From Cycas panzhihuaensis (taxonomy: Eukaryota > Cycadophyta), in NCBI GenBank assembly GCA_023213395.1, contig CM041465.1, positions 54,009,741 to 54,073,740 on the forward strand: DNA of 64,000 bases, in the 5' to 3' direction. The notes beneath the pieces are model-generated. The model saw only the letters and a list, made by a program, of their open reading frames with translations. It made no database searches and was not told the DNA's origin. Positions 24,100 through 35,323 of the stretch are shown here, piece after piece. Position 1 is the first letter of the stretch, and every line of letters starts with the position of its first letter. The position numbers and the translations under genes are program-made.

Positions 24100-25080
24100 A
24101 TCATAAACTTTGTATGATTTAGAGGTTTTGCTATAGCCAAGGAAAATACATTTGATATTATGATCATCTAACTTAGATCTCTTTTGATTAGGAATATGAG
24201 CATATGCTAGCCACCCAAAGACTCTAAGGTGATGTATGCTTGGTTTATAGTTAGTCTGAGCTTCCTCAAGTATTTTCCACCTTAGGACTTTGGTGGAGTA
24301 CCTCTTAAGGAGATAGACATATGTATGTACTACTTCTGCCTAAAATTCATGACCCAAGTTCTTATCCTTTAACATGAACCTAGCTATTTCGATAATTGTA
24401 TGATTCTTCCTTTCTGCTACACCATTTTGTTATGGGATATAGGGATTAGTAAGTTTCCTTCTAATTCTATGATAAACATAATATGTTTTAAATTCATTGA
24501 AGATAAATTCTCCCCCATTGTCTGATCTTAGGGATAGTAGTTTATGTCAACTTTATCGCTCCATAAAGGTTTTAAAGTCAACAAAGTGTTGAAATACATC
24601 TAATTTGAATTTAAGGAAGAATACTCATGTTTTCTTAGTATAATTATCAATGAACATGATGAAGTAGTGAGCTCCTTCTAGTGAGGGGATATCCATTGGA
24701 TCACATATATCTGTATATACCAATTGAAGTGGACCCATTACCCGATGACTGATGTCTGGAAAATTTTCCCTATATTGTTTACCAAGTAGGCATCTTTCAC
24801 ATAGGTTTTTGTCCACTTTGATATTTGGAAACCCATTTACCATATCCATTCTTTTTATTAGGGCCAAACTACTATAGTTAAGATGGTCAAATCTTCTATG
24901 CCATAATTCACTATCCACTTTGACTATAGTTCTTAAGGCATAGGTATCTGAAGGAGTAAGAATAAGTTTAAATAATCTATCTTTAGTTAATTTTCCTTTT
25001 GCTACTATAGCCTTGTTTCTCTTTTTGTCCTTGATTGTACACTTGCTATTGTTAAATATGACCTTGTAGTCTTGTCCCAT
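24100..25080 (-). pseudogene. Copia integrase relic (GAG-pre-integrase and rve)
   Basis: Lies within the longest open piece of this element (25248-24625, 207 codons) and continues downstream. Zinc-binding HHCC is complete: His in LWHRRFDHLN, Cys in CERCLLGKQ. The catalytic triad is also visible: Asp in YTDICDP (24714-24697), Asp in SLRSDNGGEF (about 24524-24513) and Glu in NGVAERKN (about 24417-24409). A stop occurs just before the Glu block. Integrase inserts the cDNA and generates the 5-bp target duplication. Confidence 0.88.
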
Positions 25081-25330
25081 CATTTGCCCTATAGATAATA
25101 AGTTTTTCTTTAAGGTTGGAACATATAAGACATCATCAAGATGTTTATATTCTCCTACATCTGTCATGAGGGCTATGTTACCTCTACCAATAAATTCGTG
25201 GGATATATCATCACCAAATATTATTGATCCTTCTCTACTTTTATCCAAGGTTCAAAATAGGTATTCCTTATGAGTCATATGGGCTAAATAACTGGAATCA
25301 ATATACCAACTATCATCCTCTTCTTTTTTG
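25080..25330 (-). pseudogene. Copia aspartic protease relic
   Basis: The active-site region reads WYIDSSYLAHMTH on the minus strand near 25322-25284. The family has D-S/T-G, so the Gly is changed to Ser here. The loop of the neighbouring open frame (IIFGDD and LLSIGQM blocks) follows as in other copia polyproteins. A stop lies between this site and the 207-codon frame. Confidence 0.75.
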
Positions 25331-25399
25331 GCAGTAAAACTAGATAAAAATAGTCTATTATTATCCCTTATTTCTATAGTGGTATAAGCACTCCCTTTG

Positions 25400-26472
25400 G
25401 TGGGTGGTCCATGTTTGGAGAAACACTTATCTCCTGAGTGACCACTTCAATGGTAATAGAAGTAATATAAAGGGTTCTCTCCTTCCATAACTTCTACTTT
25501 TTGGATGAGTTTTATCAATGTTAGAAGGTCTCCACCTTTTCTCATAATGTGGAGGTGAATTTTTCCTTTGTCTATTATTATAGTATTCCTAATTTGATCT
25601 TGAAGTTTGAACATTCCCTTGACAATTAGGGTAATATGTGTATCCCTTAGATTATTTTTCTTGATTTAGGTACCTTGGAGGATTTATATTTCGTTGATTT
25701 CCTCCTTGCCTTCTTTGATGTGGAGCTTGGTACTTAGGTAGATCTTGTCTTACATCCCTTATAGGGTTTCTATCCCTTCTCTTGGGAGGTGATTCCCTAG
25801 ATTTTAAAGTTCTTACTTGAAAGTGTGATTAAATCCTAGCCTTAGTGACAAAGATATACTTAAGTGATTTATTAGCATTATGTTACTCTTCAACTGACAT
25901 TAGCATAACACTTAGTTGCTCTACTTTTAGTGTACTTAGATCTTTTGAAACCCCTATACTTGTCATAACTATTTCAAATCTCTTAAAAATACCAACACAT
26001 CCTAATATTCTTTGTACCACTTAGTGTTCTATCAATGTGTCCACAAGTGACCTCATTTAATTGACTATATCCTGAACTTTCATTATGAACTCTGTTACTA
26101 ATTCCATGGGTACCATTCGTAAAATTTTAAATTTACTTTTAAGGTTTTGGAGCTTAAAGGAATCTACTCCTTTATAGATCAGTTGGAGTGTATCCCATGC
26201 TTCTCTTGATTTGGTTGACTTATTAACCTATAGGAAAATATAATCCTCTAATGCACAAAATATAAGTGTAAGTGCTTCATTGTCCTTTTCAATATTTCCT
26301 TATATGTAGCCTTTTCAGCATCAATTATATTTTGTCATAACTTACTATATCCTATTTTCATAATCTCACACACATCGTTAGTAATGAGAATAGGTCTCAT
26401 CCTCCTACTCTAGTTTAGAAACTTATTTCCATCAAATTTAGGAATTATTATGTTTCCAAAACTAGATGTCAT
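25400..26472 (-). pseudogene. Copia gag relic
   Basis: Start chosen at the ATG 26472-26470, giving MTSSFGNIIIPKFDG (the family's 'I..FDG.N' start). It is followed by the UBN2 block SREAWDTLQLIYKG near 26210-26170 and a Lys/Arg/Gln-rich tail. The zinc knuckle near 25430-25460 is destroyed: only the 'SGHSGDKC' half remains and the first two Cys are lost. Several stops are present. A candidate foreign LTR lies about 46 bases upstream of the start, so the original leader is displaced. Confidence 0.8.
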
Positions 26473-26518
26473 CTTTAGCTAGGTTTAAAAAAATAGTAAA
26501 TAAAGTGAGATTTACAAA

Positions 26519-26761
26519 TGTTTGAGTTTAAAATTTAACCCAAGAGATAATATCCAAAGTTTTGCCCAAAGTTTTCAAAGTGTCATAATCCCTAATAAGG
26601 CTTCTAGGCTCTAAGTTCAAGGGTCTCCAAGGGAAACCTTTAGTTGCTATTATGTCTAGTGTCGCTTGCCCACAAATGATAAAATATGGATTGAATATAC
26701 TAGTACATGAGCTCAAGGCTCGATATAGCTCAGTGCATAGGTTGATATGAAGGCTTTTACA
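26519..26761 (-). repeat. Candidate short LTR beside the gag start
   Basis: The segment runs from TGTTTGAG to TTTTACA and is followed by CCCCCC, which on the minus strand is a G-run followed by TGTAAAAGCC. A PPT-plus-LTR arrangement is therefore possible. I see no partner LTR, so this rests on termini alone. Confidence 0.3.
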
Positions 26762-26767
26762 CCCCCC

Positions 26768-27761
26768 TGAGTTATTGGTCCACTTGCACTAGACTTATAC
26801 CTAGAGACAGATCTAGTAGTTAAGGTTACATGAACCAAGGTCCTCACCCTCTCTAAGTCTAGCCTTCATCTCTGAACACCGATAAAAGATTGGTTCTCCA
26901 CCTCATCCTATCACCTAATACACCTTATAGCCAATGACTTTTCTTATCAAATATGAATAGGCCAGTTGGCTTGTGTGTGGTGGTAACTTCAAGGGTCTTA
27001 ATGATTCCCCTTGTAAGGCTAGAAATAGTGTAGTTGATTCAAGAGTTATCTTTTTTAATGTGAGAATATATTTAATTAGAAATGTGATATTGCTTTGCTT
27101 TTGCAAGGTTCCTTTTATATAAGAAATGAAAATAACTCAAAAATAAATCCTTTAAGCAAGACAAATATGAAGATCGACTTTTATGAAATGGAAATATGAT
27201 TCAAACATTCTTCAAATGAAAATATGCTATAAACTTTCTTCAAATCACAATAAATCAAGTAAATGAAATAATGATGCTTTTCTTCTTCAAATAAACCAAA
27301 AAATATATACTAGTATAGAAACTAGTTATTTGAATTTTTTGTAGAAAAGATAAGAAATTATATACTCCTTTTGAATGCAATATAATACGAAATCCTTTAA
27401 TGCTTTAAAATACAACTAGCTTTTGAGACAAATAATCAATGAACTTTTACAACTAAACTTTGTAGTTTTTAAGTTGAATAAGGGACTAGAAGCCTTTATT
27501 AATAAAAAATAAAATGACTTATTTGTCAAATTATGCAGGACAATATGAATGCTAAATTATTCCTTTATAAGGCAAGAATAACTATATGAAACTTGAAATT
27601 TATAAGCAGAATCTTTATTTAAGGTAATAAAAATACCAGAAAACTGTATGTATTCGATTTATAAAGAAAGAAATGAAATAGATTTAATGTAGATAGTACC
27701 AGCTTGTCAATTTTGCACCACTTAGGTTACTTGAAGCTCAAGGTGCTAAAAATGATTATAA
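26768..27761. other. AT-rich stretch within the copia, no gene recognised
   Basis: No frame of note. It separates the copia gag from the palindrome. It may contain remains of the leader or of the element whose LTR is suggested at 26519-26761. Confidence 0.4.
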
Positions 27762-28003
27762 TGTACCTATTCCTATTACCATTCAACATAGAGAAATAGA
27801 AATAGAAAATGATAGATAAAAGATAAAGAAGAAGATGAAGTTCCAAAGAACATTCATTAATATAAGATTACCAAATACCTCATGATGATCTCTTTATACA
27901 TTACATAGATATATATGGGGCTATTAAGGCTACCCATCTCTTAAACTTATGTATGTGGGATACATGCAATACGAGTAACCTCATATGGTAGAGGATCATA
28001 ACA
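27762..28003 (-). repeat. LTR at the outer end of the left palindrome arm
   Basis: Inverted counterpart of 29660-29905 (242 bp, with a four-base loss near its outer end). On the minus strand it begins TGTTATGATCC after the tract GGGGGGAGGACA (28014-28003 region). There is no PBS on its outer side. Confidence 0.85.
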
Positions 28004-28019
28004 TGTCCTCCCCCCTAAA

Positions 28020-28818
28020 AATGCTTTGCCATCGAAGCATCCTGATTTAATGACCATCTCTTGTTATTATTCTTTAATCGATAGCTCTTATAAATGTTAG
28101 CAGAAAAGCTATGCATGGAACAGGGATCTATCCATCCCAGGTTGATCTTAATACACCCTGAATATCCTCTAATATACTCTGGATATCTGTAATGTTGAAA
28201 CCATAAGCTTGAATGCTATTCTTGCCTGGTGTTTGTAGTAGATGAATGCCTTGCTTGATAAGTTTTATTACGTTGGGCCTCTTAATAATGTGGATGCGAA
28301 TATGGTTCCACTTTAGTTTGCCTTTCAATTATTTGTGATGCCTTTTGTTCCTTATCCTTAGGTGCCACTGATGGTGTGGGGTAGTAAATAACTTCTGCTA
28401 CTTGTTCTTTAGTTTATCTTTCTATTATTGGTGATGCCTTTTCTTCCTTGTCCTTAGGTGCAGCCGGTGGTGTGGGATGGTAAACAACTTCCGTTATCTA
28501 CTCTTGATATTCCTCATAATCTTTCTTTTATTCTTGAATTTGTGGATTTGGGAGAATTCCTTGTCCCACACTACAATTATACTTCTCAAGTATTTTCCAT
28601 GCTTCTTGTTTGTTTTGTTCAAACTTTATATCTCTTTCCACAATGAATCATTGTATTTCTTACAGATAGCTAGTTCTAGCTAGTAAATGTATTAAAGAGA
28701 CAAACTTGGTTATACCAATCTTTAAACTAAAGATAAGCCTCTCCTTATAGATATAATGAGGTTACTTTAGTCATCTCCTCATTGTGCATGTAGTTATCAT
28801 CAAGCAATTTTAAATATA
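28020..28818 (-). pseudogene. gag fragment, left palindrome arm
   Basis: Mirror image of the right-arm gag fragment, read on the minus strand away from the centre. It holds the same internal 95-base direct repeat (about 28350-28500). Stops and frameshifts prevent translation. An open frame on the opposite strand (28458-28646, plus) is a shadow of it. Confidence 0.65.
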
Positions 28819-28843
28819 AAAGATTAGGTTAAAGATATAGATG

Positions 28844-29640
28844 TATATTTAAAATCACTTGATGATAACTACATGCACAATGAGGAGATGACTAAAGTAG
28901 CCTCATTATATCTACAAGGAGAGGCTTATATTTGGTTTAAGGATTGGTATAACCAAGTTCATCTCTTTAATACATTTTATTGGCTAGAATGAGCTATCTA
29001 TAAGAAATATAATGATTCATGGTGGAAAGAGATGTAAAGTCTTGAAGAAAGTAAACAAGAAGCATGACAAATACTTGAGAAGTATAAACACAGTGTGGGA
29101 CAAGGAATTCTCCTAACTCCACAAAGTCAAGAACAAAAGAAAGATTATGAGGAATGTCAAGAGCAAGTAACAAAAGTTGTTTTCCATCCCACACCACCGA
29201 CTGTACCCAAGGACAAAGAAGAAAAGGCATCACCAATAATGGAAAGACAAACTAAAGAATAATAGTAGAAGTTATTTTCCACCCCACACCATCAGTGGTA
29301 CCTAAGGATAAGGAACAAAAGGCATCATAAATAGTTGAAAGGTAAACTAAAGTGGAACCATATCGGCAACCACATTATCAAGAGGCCTAGTGCAATAAAA
29401 CTTATCAAGCAAGGCATTCATCTACTACAAACACTAGGCAAGAACAACATTCAATCTTATGGTTTCAACATTACAGATATCCATAGTATATTAAAGGATA
29501 TTTAGGGTGTATCAAGATCAACTTAGGATGGATAAATCCCTATTCCATGCACAACTTTTCTGCCAACATTCATAAGAGCTATCCATTGAAGAATAATAAC
29601 AAGAGATGGTTATTAAATCAGGATGCTTTGAGGGTGAAGC
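28844..29640 (+). pseudogene. gag fragment, right palindrome arm
   Basis: From the centre outward the plus strand reads EEMTKVASLYLQGEAYIWFK and then FKDWYNQ. This is the middle of a Retrotrans_gag-type domain ('K...A...L.G.A..WF..W'). The domain's N-terminal half is absent because the arm begins at the palindrome centre. Downstream sequence is Lys/Glu-rich, has a 95-base direct repeat (29174-29268 and 29269-29352) and runs to the PPT at about 29647-29659 without any pol domain. The source element was therefore small or internally deleted. Confidence 0.65.
29174..29352. repeat. 95-base direct repeat inside the palindrome arm
   Basis: Two adjacent copies start with 'aagttgttttccatccc' (29174) and 'aagttattttccacccc' (29269) and both end 'aaactaaag'. 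The left arm carries the same pair inverted, so the repeat predates the palindrome. Confidence 0.85.
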
Positions 29641-29659
29641 ATTTTTAGGGGGGAGGGCA

Positions 29660-29905
29660 TGTTATGATCCTCCACCATATGAGGTTACTTGTACTGCATT
29701 TATACCACATGCATAAGTTTAAGAGATGGGCAGCCTTAATAGCCCCATATATATGTATGTAATGTATAAGGAGATCATCATGATATATTTTGTAATCTTA
29801 TATTAATGAATGTTCTCTGGAATTTCATCTTCTTATTTATCTTTTATCTATCATTTTCTATTTATATTTCTCTATGTTGAATGGTAATAGGAATAGGTTC
29901 TTACA
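29660..29905 (+). repeat. LTR at the outer end of the right palindrome arm
   Basis: 246 bp, TGTTATGATCC to TTCTTACA, preceded by the tract AGGGGGGAGGGCA and followed by TGGTATCAGAGCC. Confidence 0.85.
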
Positions 29906-29907
29906 AT

Positions 29908-29920
29908 TGGTATCAGAGCC
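29908..29920 (+). promoter_or_regulatory. Primer-binding site after the right-arm LTR
   Basis: TGGTATCAGAGCC, a perfect initiator-Met type site, two bases past the LTR. It shows that leader sequence of the same family follows this LTR, although the LTR is already preceded by a PPT. Confidence 0.85.
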
Positions 29921-30160
29921 AAGACCTGAGTTCAAATCCCATGGGGGCAACACCACTTATGGGGGCGATGGGGTGACGCGCCAAACATCGCCAATGCATA
30001 AAATGCCATCGTAGCCAGGGCATGTGGGATGCATGAACGCGAGTGAAAGTGGGGCTAGACGGGGCCAGCCTGTTTAACCTGGAGGGAGGTAATGGTCTAC
30101 TTGGTGGGGGGCCCTCTTCACTAAGACCTCCAAGTTTTGGTGTAACGGTTCATTACAATG
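29921..30160 (+). other. GC-richer leader fragment of the palindrome's parent element
   Basis: Begins 'aagacctgagttcaaatccc' directly after the PBS and is richer in G and C than its surroundings up to about 30150. No coding frame. I read it as the start of an internal region, truncated on the right. Confidence 0.5.
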
Positions 30161-31934
30161 ATATTAATTGGCTATAGAATAGCTTAAAGTGTATAAAAAA
30201 ACTAATAATAACTTTCAAAAATTAATTAGTAATAAATAATTCTTTAAAGATAAACATTTAAAATAATGAAATACTCAAAAAATATTATAAAACAAGCTTG
30301 TCTAGGGCTAAATTAGAAGGTCAATTTAATTAGCTTGAAAAACCTAAAAAATAATGTCAAAATATAATAAAATTGATTCCAACTTGTAGCACTCTAAAAT
30401 AATTTTCTGACAAATCTTATGGTTCAAGAAATGGGGTTGATATGACAATGTTATTGTAGAAAATGTAAGCAAGCCTCTTTATGGCTAATGAGATAATAAC
30501 TAAAAAAGGGGGTCACTCTAACTAATTAAAACTTAGTCAAAATGAACTCAAATTTAACAAGTAATGATACCACACTATACTGCTCTAAAATTTGGTCCTA
30601 ATGAGACCATGTTCATTGAAAACTAATATGATAATGATAAGTTATGGCATTAAATGTGATAGGGACTCTTATGATAAAATTATAAAGTAACCTTTAATAA
30701 AACACATTAGCCCCTTTTGAAAAATAGGGTGCATAGTCATATGGGGTAGTTTTGAACTAAAAAATAGATGTTTGTAAGGGTAGTAGACCTCAACCACTCA
30801 GTAAATGCTTGTTTATTGATGAAGGCACCCAAGGTCAAAAAATTATCTTTGGAAAAGATGAAAATAGTATTTTAATGAGCTTGGAACCGAGGTCACATGA
30901 AAAATGAACTGGGGGCTAAAATAAAAGGGGGATGAGCCTTTTTATTAACTAGATTTAAAAACTTATGAATAATAATTAAATTTCTTAAAGATTTATAAAC
31001 TTTAGAATATAAAATAAATTTGATTTAATAATAAAAAAACATATAAAATTTAAAATTTTCAAATGGTCGTAGGCCATGCGACCTCCACATAAACACAGAG
31101 GCAGAAACAAAGCTAAATGATGATCTGGAAGTTGCAAGGATAAGGATCACTAAGGTGTGGGCTCAAATATAGAGTTAGACTGAGACAAAAGTAGAGAAAA
31201 AAATGATTTTGAAGTTGTTTTTGAGAGGTTATACGGTAACATGAAGAGAGGAACAAGCAGTGATAATAACGAGAATGAAGGCAGGATGATAGCAAATTTA
31301 TCACTAAAATTAGATCATATTTCTTCTAGCTTACTCACGGAAGGAGGACACCCAAATATATGGGCTTAAAACATTAAAAAAATTAAAAAAATATTTGTTA
31401 TAAATAAAAAAATGAAGAAAATAATTTGAGGAAAAACCTAGATATAGAGGTTTAGTCGATTCAAACTTCTCGTTGGATGCACAGATCCTTACAAAATTTG
31501 AGACATAGCTAGATATGTCTGGTGGATTGAAATTAGTAAAATTTCACAAAGAATGGTCACATGTAGAGTTGGAACGAAGCTACAGAGTAAAGCAGGTTGA
31601 AAATGGATATATGCTAACTCTAAGAGTGATATCTCTCAACATGGTCAACAAAAAATAATGAGATTTTTTCCAGTAGCTAGATGACTCAGTTGCGAGTATA
31701 ACAAGAAATCATATGCTATCATTCTAAGCAACTTAGGAGGTACACCAATTGGTTCTAATCAGTAAATAATGGTTCCAAAAATAAATAATAGAAAAATAAC
31801 ATAATATAATGAAATATTAATAATATTATCAAATTTCTCTATAGTTTAAAACTCTCAACTAAATAATATTAATTCATACCAAACAATCATGGAGAAGTTC
31901 TATAACCCATGTCCATCAAATACACTAAACACTC
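30161..31934. other. AT-rich stretch inside the minus-strand copia, no gene
   Basis: No protein similarity seen. The part next to the PBS should be the leader of the minus-strand copia; the remainder is unassigned. Confidence 0.45.
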
Positions 31935-31946
31935 GCTCTGATACCA
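31935..31946 (-). promoter_or_regulatory. Primer-binding site of the minus-strand copia
   Basis: Minus-strand TGGTATCAGAGC, a perfect 12-base match to the initiator-Met type, two bases from the 5' LTR. Confidence 0.9.
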
Positions 31947-31948
31947 AA

Positions 31949-32307
31949 TATTAGAAGTAAGGTGTAGAGCGAGACCATTCACAATAGTGAGTGCATGCTT
32001 GAAAGAGTAAGTTAATATTCCCAATTAATATATTGATAGTGTTATAAAACACTAGGGAGGTATTCCCATCCCATTTATAGGCAATTTTGGGGAAGCGACA
32101 AGTGCCTCAACCTGACATATCTAAATTTAAAATAATACTAAAAAATATTAAGCAATAATTAAATACATACCTTAATATGGATGTGTCAGCTCCTTTGGCA
32201 ACTGGTGGTGACTACTATATGGCATGAGGTGACCTAGGGAGGCCCAAGGTGGCTTTAAGGGGCCCTATGTACACATTAGCATAAGAGCATTAGGTATTAT
32301 CCTAAAA
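31949..32307 (-). repeat. 5' LTR of the minus-strand copia
   Basis: 359 bp, matching 21896-22254. Both ends are decayed on the plus strand (TATTAGAAG instead of TGTTGGAAG; CCTAAAA instead of CCCAACA). Confidence 0.9.
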
Positions 32308-33437
32308 GAAATTAAGTTAAATAAGAGTAATACTAGCAACGTTTTTGTAATTTCTTGCCTATTAATCAGTTCCTATCTTAGAATGGCTTTCTTTTTTTTA
32401 TATAATAAAACTACTTCAAATTTTCCTTTAAAATCAACAAAGAAAGAAATAAGAAACATAAGACAACCAACTCAATGATAGCCACAAATAAGCCAAGATG
32501 AAAATAAGCCTCTTAGGGATTTGGACAACTACAAAAGAATGGGAAAGAGTAGCTATTCTGTTAATAAAGAGATAAATATTCTTTACAATAGTCTACCCCC
32601 TTTTTATCCTATAAAGGGTAGACCTTTCAGCCAAATTTCTAGGGTAGAAAATGAGTATGAAGGGACCTCAAATATCACTAAGAAGGAGGAAAAGATCGTG
32701 AGCACAAATAGTCATGAAAGAGTAGAAGATTTATAAGAATTTACAACAGGAAAGATCTTACCAAGAATGAAAAGTTTAAAGCTAAAAACTTTGCAAGAAA
32801 CTAAGAATTTTGAGAAGCACCAACCATTGGAATCTGAGTATCAACAAAGTGACAACCAAAGCTTCAAAATCTTCTCTTAACTTCATCTTTTTTCCTAAAA
32901 AAATAGTCTTCTAAATAGCAATAGTAAAGTCTCTAAAAAATCTCCAGAAATCTTAAGAAGCACTTCCAAAAAACTTCCTCTCTAAGCTCATACACTTCGA
33001 ATGATAGATCACATTAGGGTTTATATGTGCTTTGGGTATGAAAGAGGTAGGTTTCCATCAAATTTGGATGATGAAATATAAAAAATTAAGGCATTGGAAG
33101 AGTTTTGCATGCATGATAGTTGAAAATATGACTAGTCATATTTTTGGAGCCACAAAAAATATGACTTTCTTTTGAAAACATGATCGATTACATTTTTAGG
33201 AGGATAAAAAAGATAATGAATCAAGAAGTAAAAATGAATTACTAAAAAGTTAAAAAGTGATTTTTATTGGTAAATATTAGTAGAAATAACTTTAACTAGT
33301 AAGGAAAGTATTCCAAAAGAGATGAAAATAATAAGCACAAGCTCAAAAATTAATTAAAGAAAAAGATCTAAGGGTGAAATCAAGATAAAAAGGTGAAATA
33401 AAAGAAATCAATTTAAAGGAAAATTGGAATAAGAATG
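32308..33437. other. AT-rich spacer between two copia elements
   Basis: An open frame of 71 codons at 32521-32736 is Ser/Lys/Glu-rich and matches nothing I recognise. No other feature apart from an imperfect repeat around 'atatgactagtcatatt' near 33130. Confidence 0.5.
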
Positions 33438-33442
33438 ATCAT

Positions 33443-33799
33443 TATTAGCAAGGTAGTTAATCATTAAGCTACTTAATTAATGTTAATGTGGTTTAATTAT
33501 GTGAAAAAGTGTGAGCGAAAAGGTGTGATTTATTTAGAGGGTCACAACCCTAAACGGGTGACACCTCTTGGAGAATATATATGTCGTGATGCCTTGTGTA
33601 TTCATCATCTAAGTTCATTGTGTAATAATCAATGATCCCTTGAGGATCCTTTTGTGGTGGGTTTTTTCTCGAAAGGGTTTCCCACGTATATCCTGTATTA
33701 TGTGCATCTATTTTATGTATTTTCAATTTGTTGCTTGTCGTGTATGGTTAAAGATCCTGCGGTTGAGAACATCTGTGTATGATTTCATGTTCTCAAATA
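33443..33799 (+). repeat. 5' LTR of the plus-strand copia
   Basis: 357 bp, collinear with the 3' LTR. Termini are decayed (TATTAGC and CAAATA; the 3' copy keeps TGTTAGC and CGAACA). It contains 'cttgaggatccttttgtgg'. Confidence 0.93.
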
Positions 33800-33811
33800 T
33801 GGTATCAGAGT
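33800..33811 (+). promoter_or_regulatory. Primer-binding site of the plus-strand copia
   Basis: TGGTATCAGAGT directly abuts the LTR; only the last base differs from the initiator-Met consensus. Confidence 0.9.
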
Positions 33812-35323
33812 AATAAGGTCCTACACAGCTGAAGCTTGATAGTGAGTGGGGCGGTGTGATTGTTGGTTGCCAAGTAAAGCTGTCTGACCCAAGACAAGTC
33901 TTGAGGCTTCATGAACCCTAACATTGTACAGAAGCAGGCACAACAAATCAATGGTGGTTGAAGTGGTGGAGATCACTATTCAACAAAGTATAAGGGTTAT
34001 TGGAGTCACTAGTCAGGCATGAAGACCATGTTTGTGATTGGAGTTAGCTTGTTGGAGGTCATCCGAAGCTGGTTGATGATTTGTTGAAGTGATTCAAGTG
34101 AACAAAACATGCATTGATGGTGATTCAACAACTTTAAGGATAGCCAAGTATGTGTACATGTAAGTTTACTATATTCCTCATCAAAATACCATAAAAATCG
34201 ATAAAAAAAGGGTCGTTTTTGGTACTGCTTACTATCAAACCTTTATGTAAGCACCAATGGACATGATTGAAGGCCAAATTGGCTATTTTCTATCTAAATA
34301 TAAGTGTTGGATTGAAGTTTATAGTAGTAAAAGGCTATTTTTATTTTCTTTTTTTGTATTTATGAGGATTTTAGAGACTTGTGTACATATATAAAGCCTA
34401 AAACAACCATATAAAGGCTGGCCGGGTATTTATTAACATGCCTAGGCATGTTTGAAAGCTGGCTGGGCTGATTTGCTGCTATTCTGGGTCCTTTTAGGAC
34501 TAGCTGGGTGCTTTTTATGACTGTCTAGGACTGGCTGAGTTATTTTCTTGGCGTCTGAGCACCTTTCGAAGCCGGCTGGGTCATTTTCAAGGGGGTTGTT
34601 TGCCTATTAAGGTCTAATTTAGCACTGATCCAAGGAGGCTAGGCACTTTGTGTGCTAGTTTGTTGATAACTGTGGCTATTTAGAGGCTGTCCAAGTACTC
34701 AACAGACATGTCTTAGTTGTGTTGAAGCCTTACCAGCCGTACGGATGATATAGACCACTTGGTGACATCACATAAAGCAGCTGGGTGTGTTGAATAGCTA
34801 CGTCCCTCTCCTCAAGTAGTGTGACTTTTGGAGGATACTTAAGCATGTGACTTAAGTTAAAAAGCCATAAGTTCCTTGAAAAGTCGTCACTTTTGGAATA
34901 TACCTTTTGGCATATTCCAATCTCAATTCAACTTTATAAAAGCCCTTTGAACCATTGATGCATGTTAATAGTGAGAGACACTTGAGGCATCCTTGAGCCA
35001 TTTTGAGTGCAAATCAAGGAGTTTTTTTTGTGATTTTTTGGCTTGGAGACTGTGCACCGTCCTTACGTGGAGCTGTCTTTGTATTGGAGCACTTATTTTT
35101 TAGTCGTTTTAAGTGTCAGGTGTGATATTTAATGACTATTTAAGGTCATTTGTTGATGGATAAGGGGAGAAAAATAGTCAATGACTCACGTAACGTGGAT
35201 ATAATTCATGTTAGGACCCTTTAGAAGCATGCTCGTAAAGCATAGGAGGTCACAAGGGTGCATTTTTGTCCTTAATATGTCTGTTTGGTGTCGTGTACTT
35301 CATATTATAGCTAGATATTTGAG
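33812..35323 (+). other. Long leader with degenerate GCTGGGT-type repeats
   Basis: 1.5 kb without a coding frame. From about 34415 to 34800 the motif 'gctggctggg' and variants ('gactggctgag', 'gccggctgggt') recur at irregular spacing of some 30-50 bases, often near 'ttttaggactg' or 'cctaggcatg'. This may be a diverged minisatellite in the leader. Confidence 0.6.

Larger units (their letters stand above)
27762..29905. repeat. Large palindrome: two inverted 3' halves of an LTR element
   Basis: Left arm 27762-28818 and right arm 28844-29905 are inverted copies, each about 1.06 kb, around a 25-base spacer (28819-28843). Each arm runs outward from the centre as gag fragment, polypurine tract, LTR. 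The arms differ at roughly one base in ten. An RNA crossing the centre would fold into a long hairpin with a very short loop. The right arm is followed by a PBS; the left arm is not. Confidence 0.9.
21896..32307 (-). mobile_element. Ty1/copia element with nested insertions
   Basis: 359-bp LTRs at 21896-22254 and 31949-32307, a perfect initiator-Met PBS, a PPT and a complete but broken gag-protease-integrase-RT-RNase H order on the minus strand. Flanks GAAAG (21891-21895) and GAAAT (32308-32312) are a plausible target duplication with one change. The 5.4 kb between gag start and PBS is far too long for a leader and contains at least one other element, including a large palindrome. Confidence 0.9.

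Noticed and set aside
32521-32736. 71-codon frame between two copia elements
   Set aside because: Starts with Met but shows no family resemblance, no splice context and typical chance length for AT-rich DNA.
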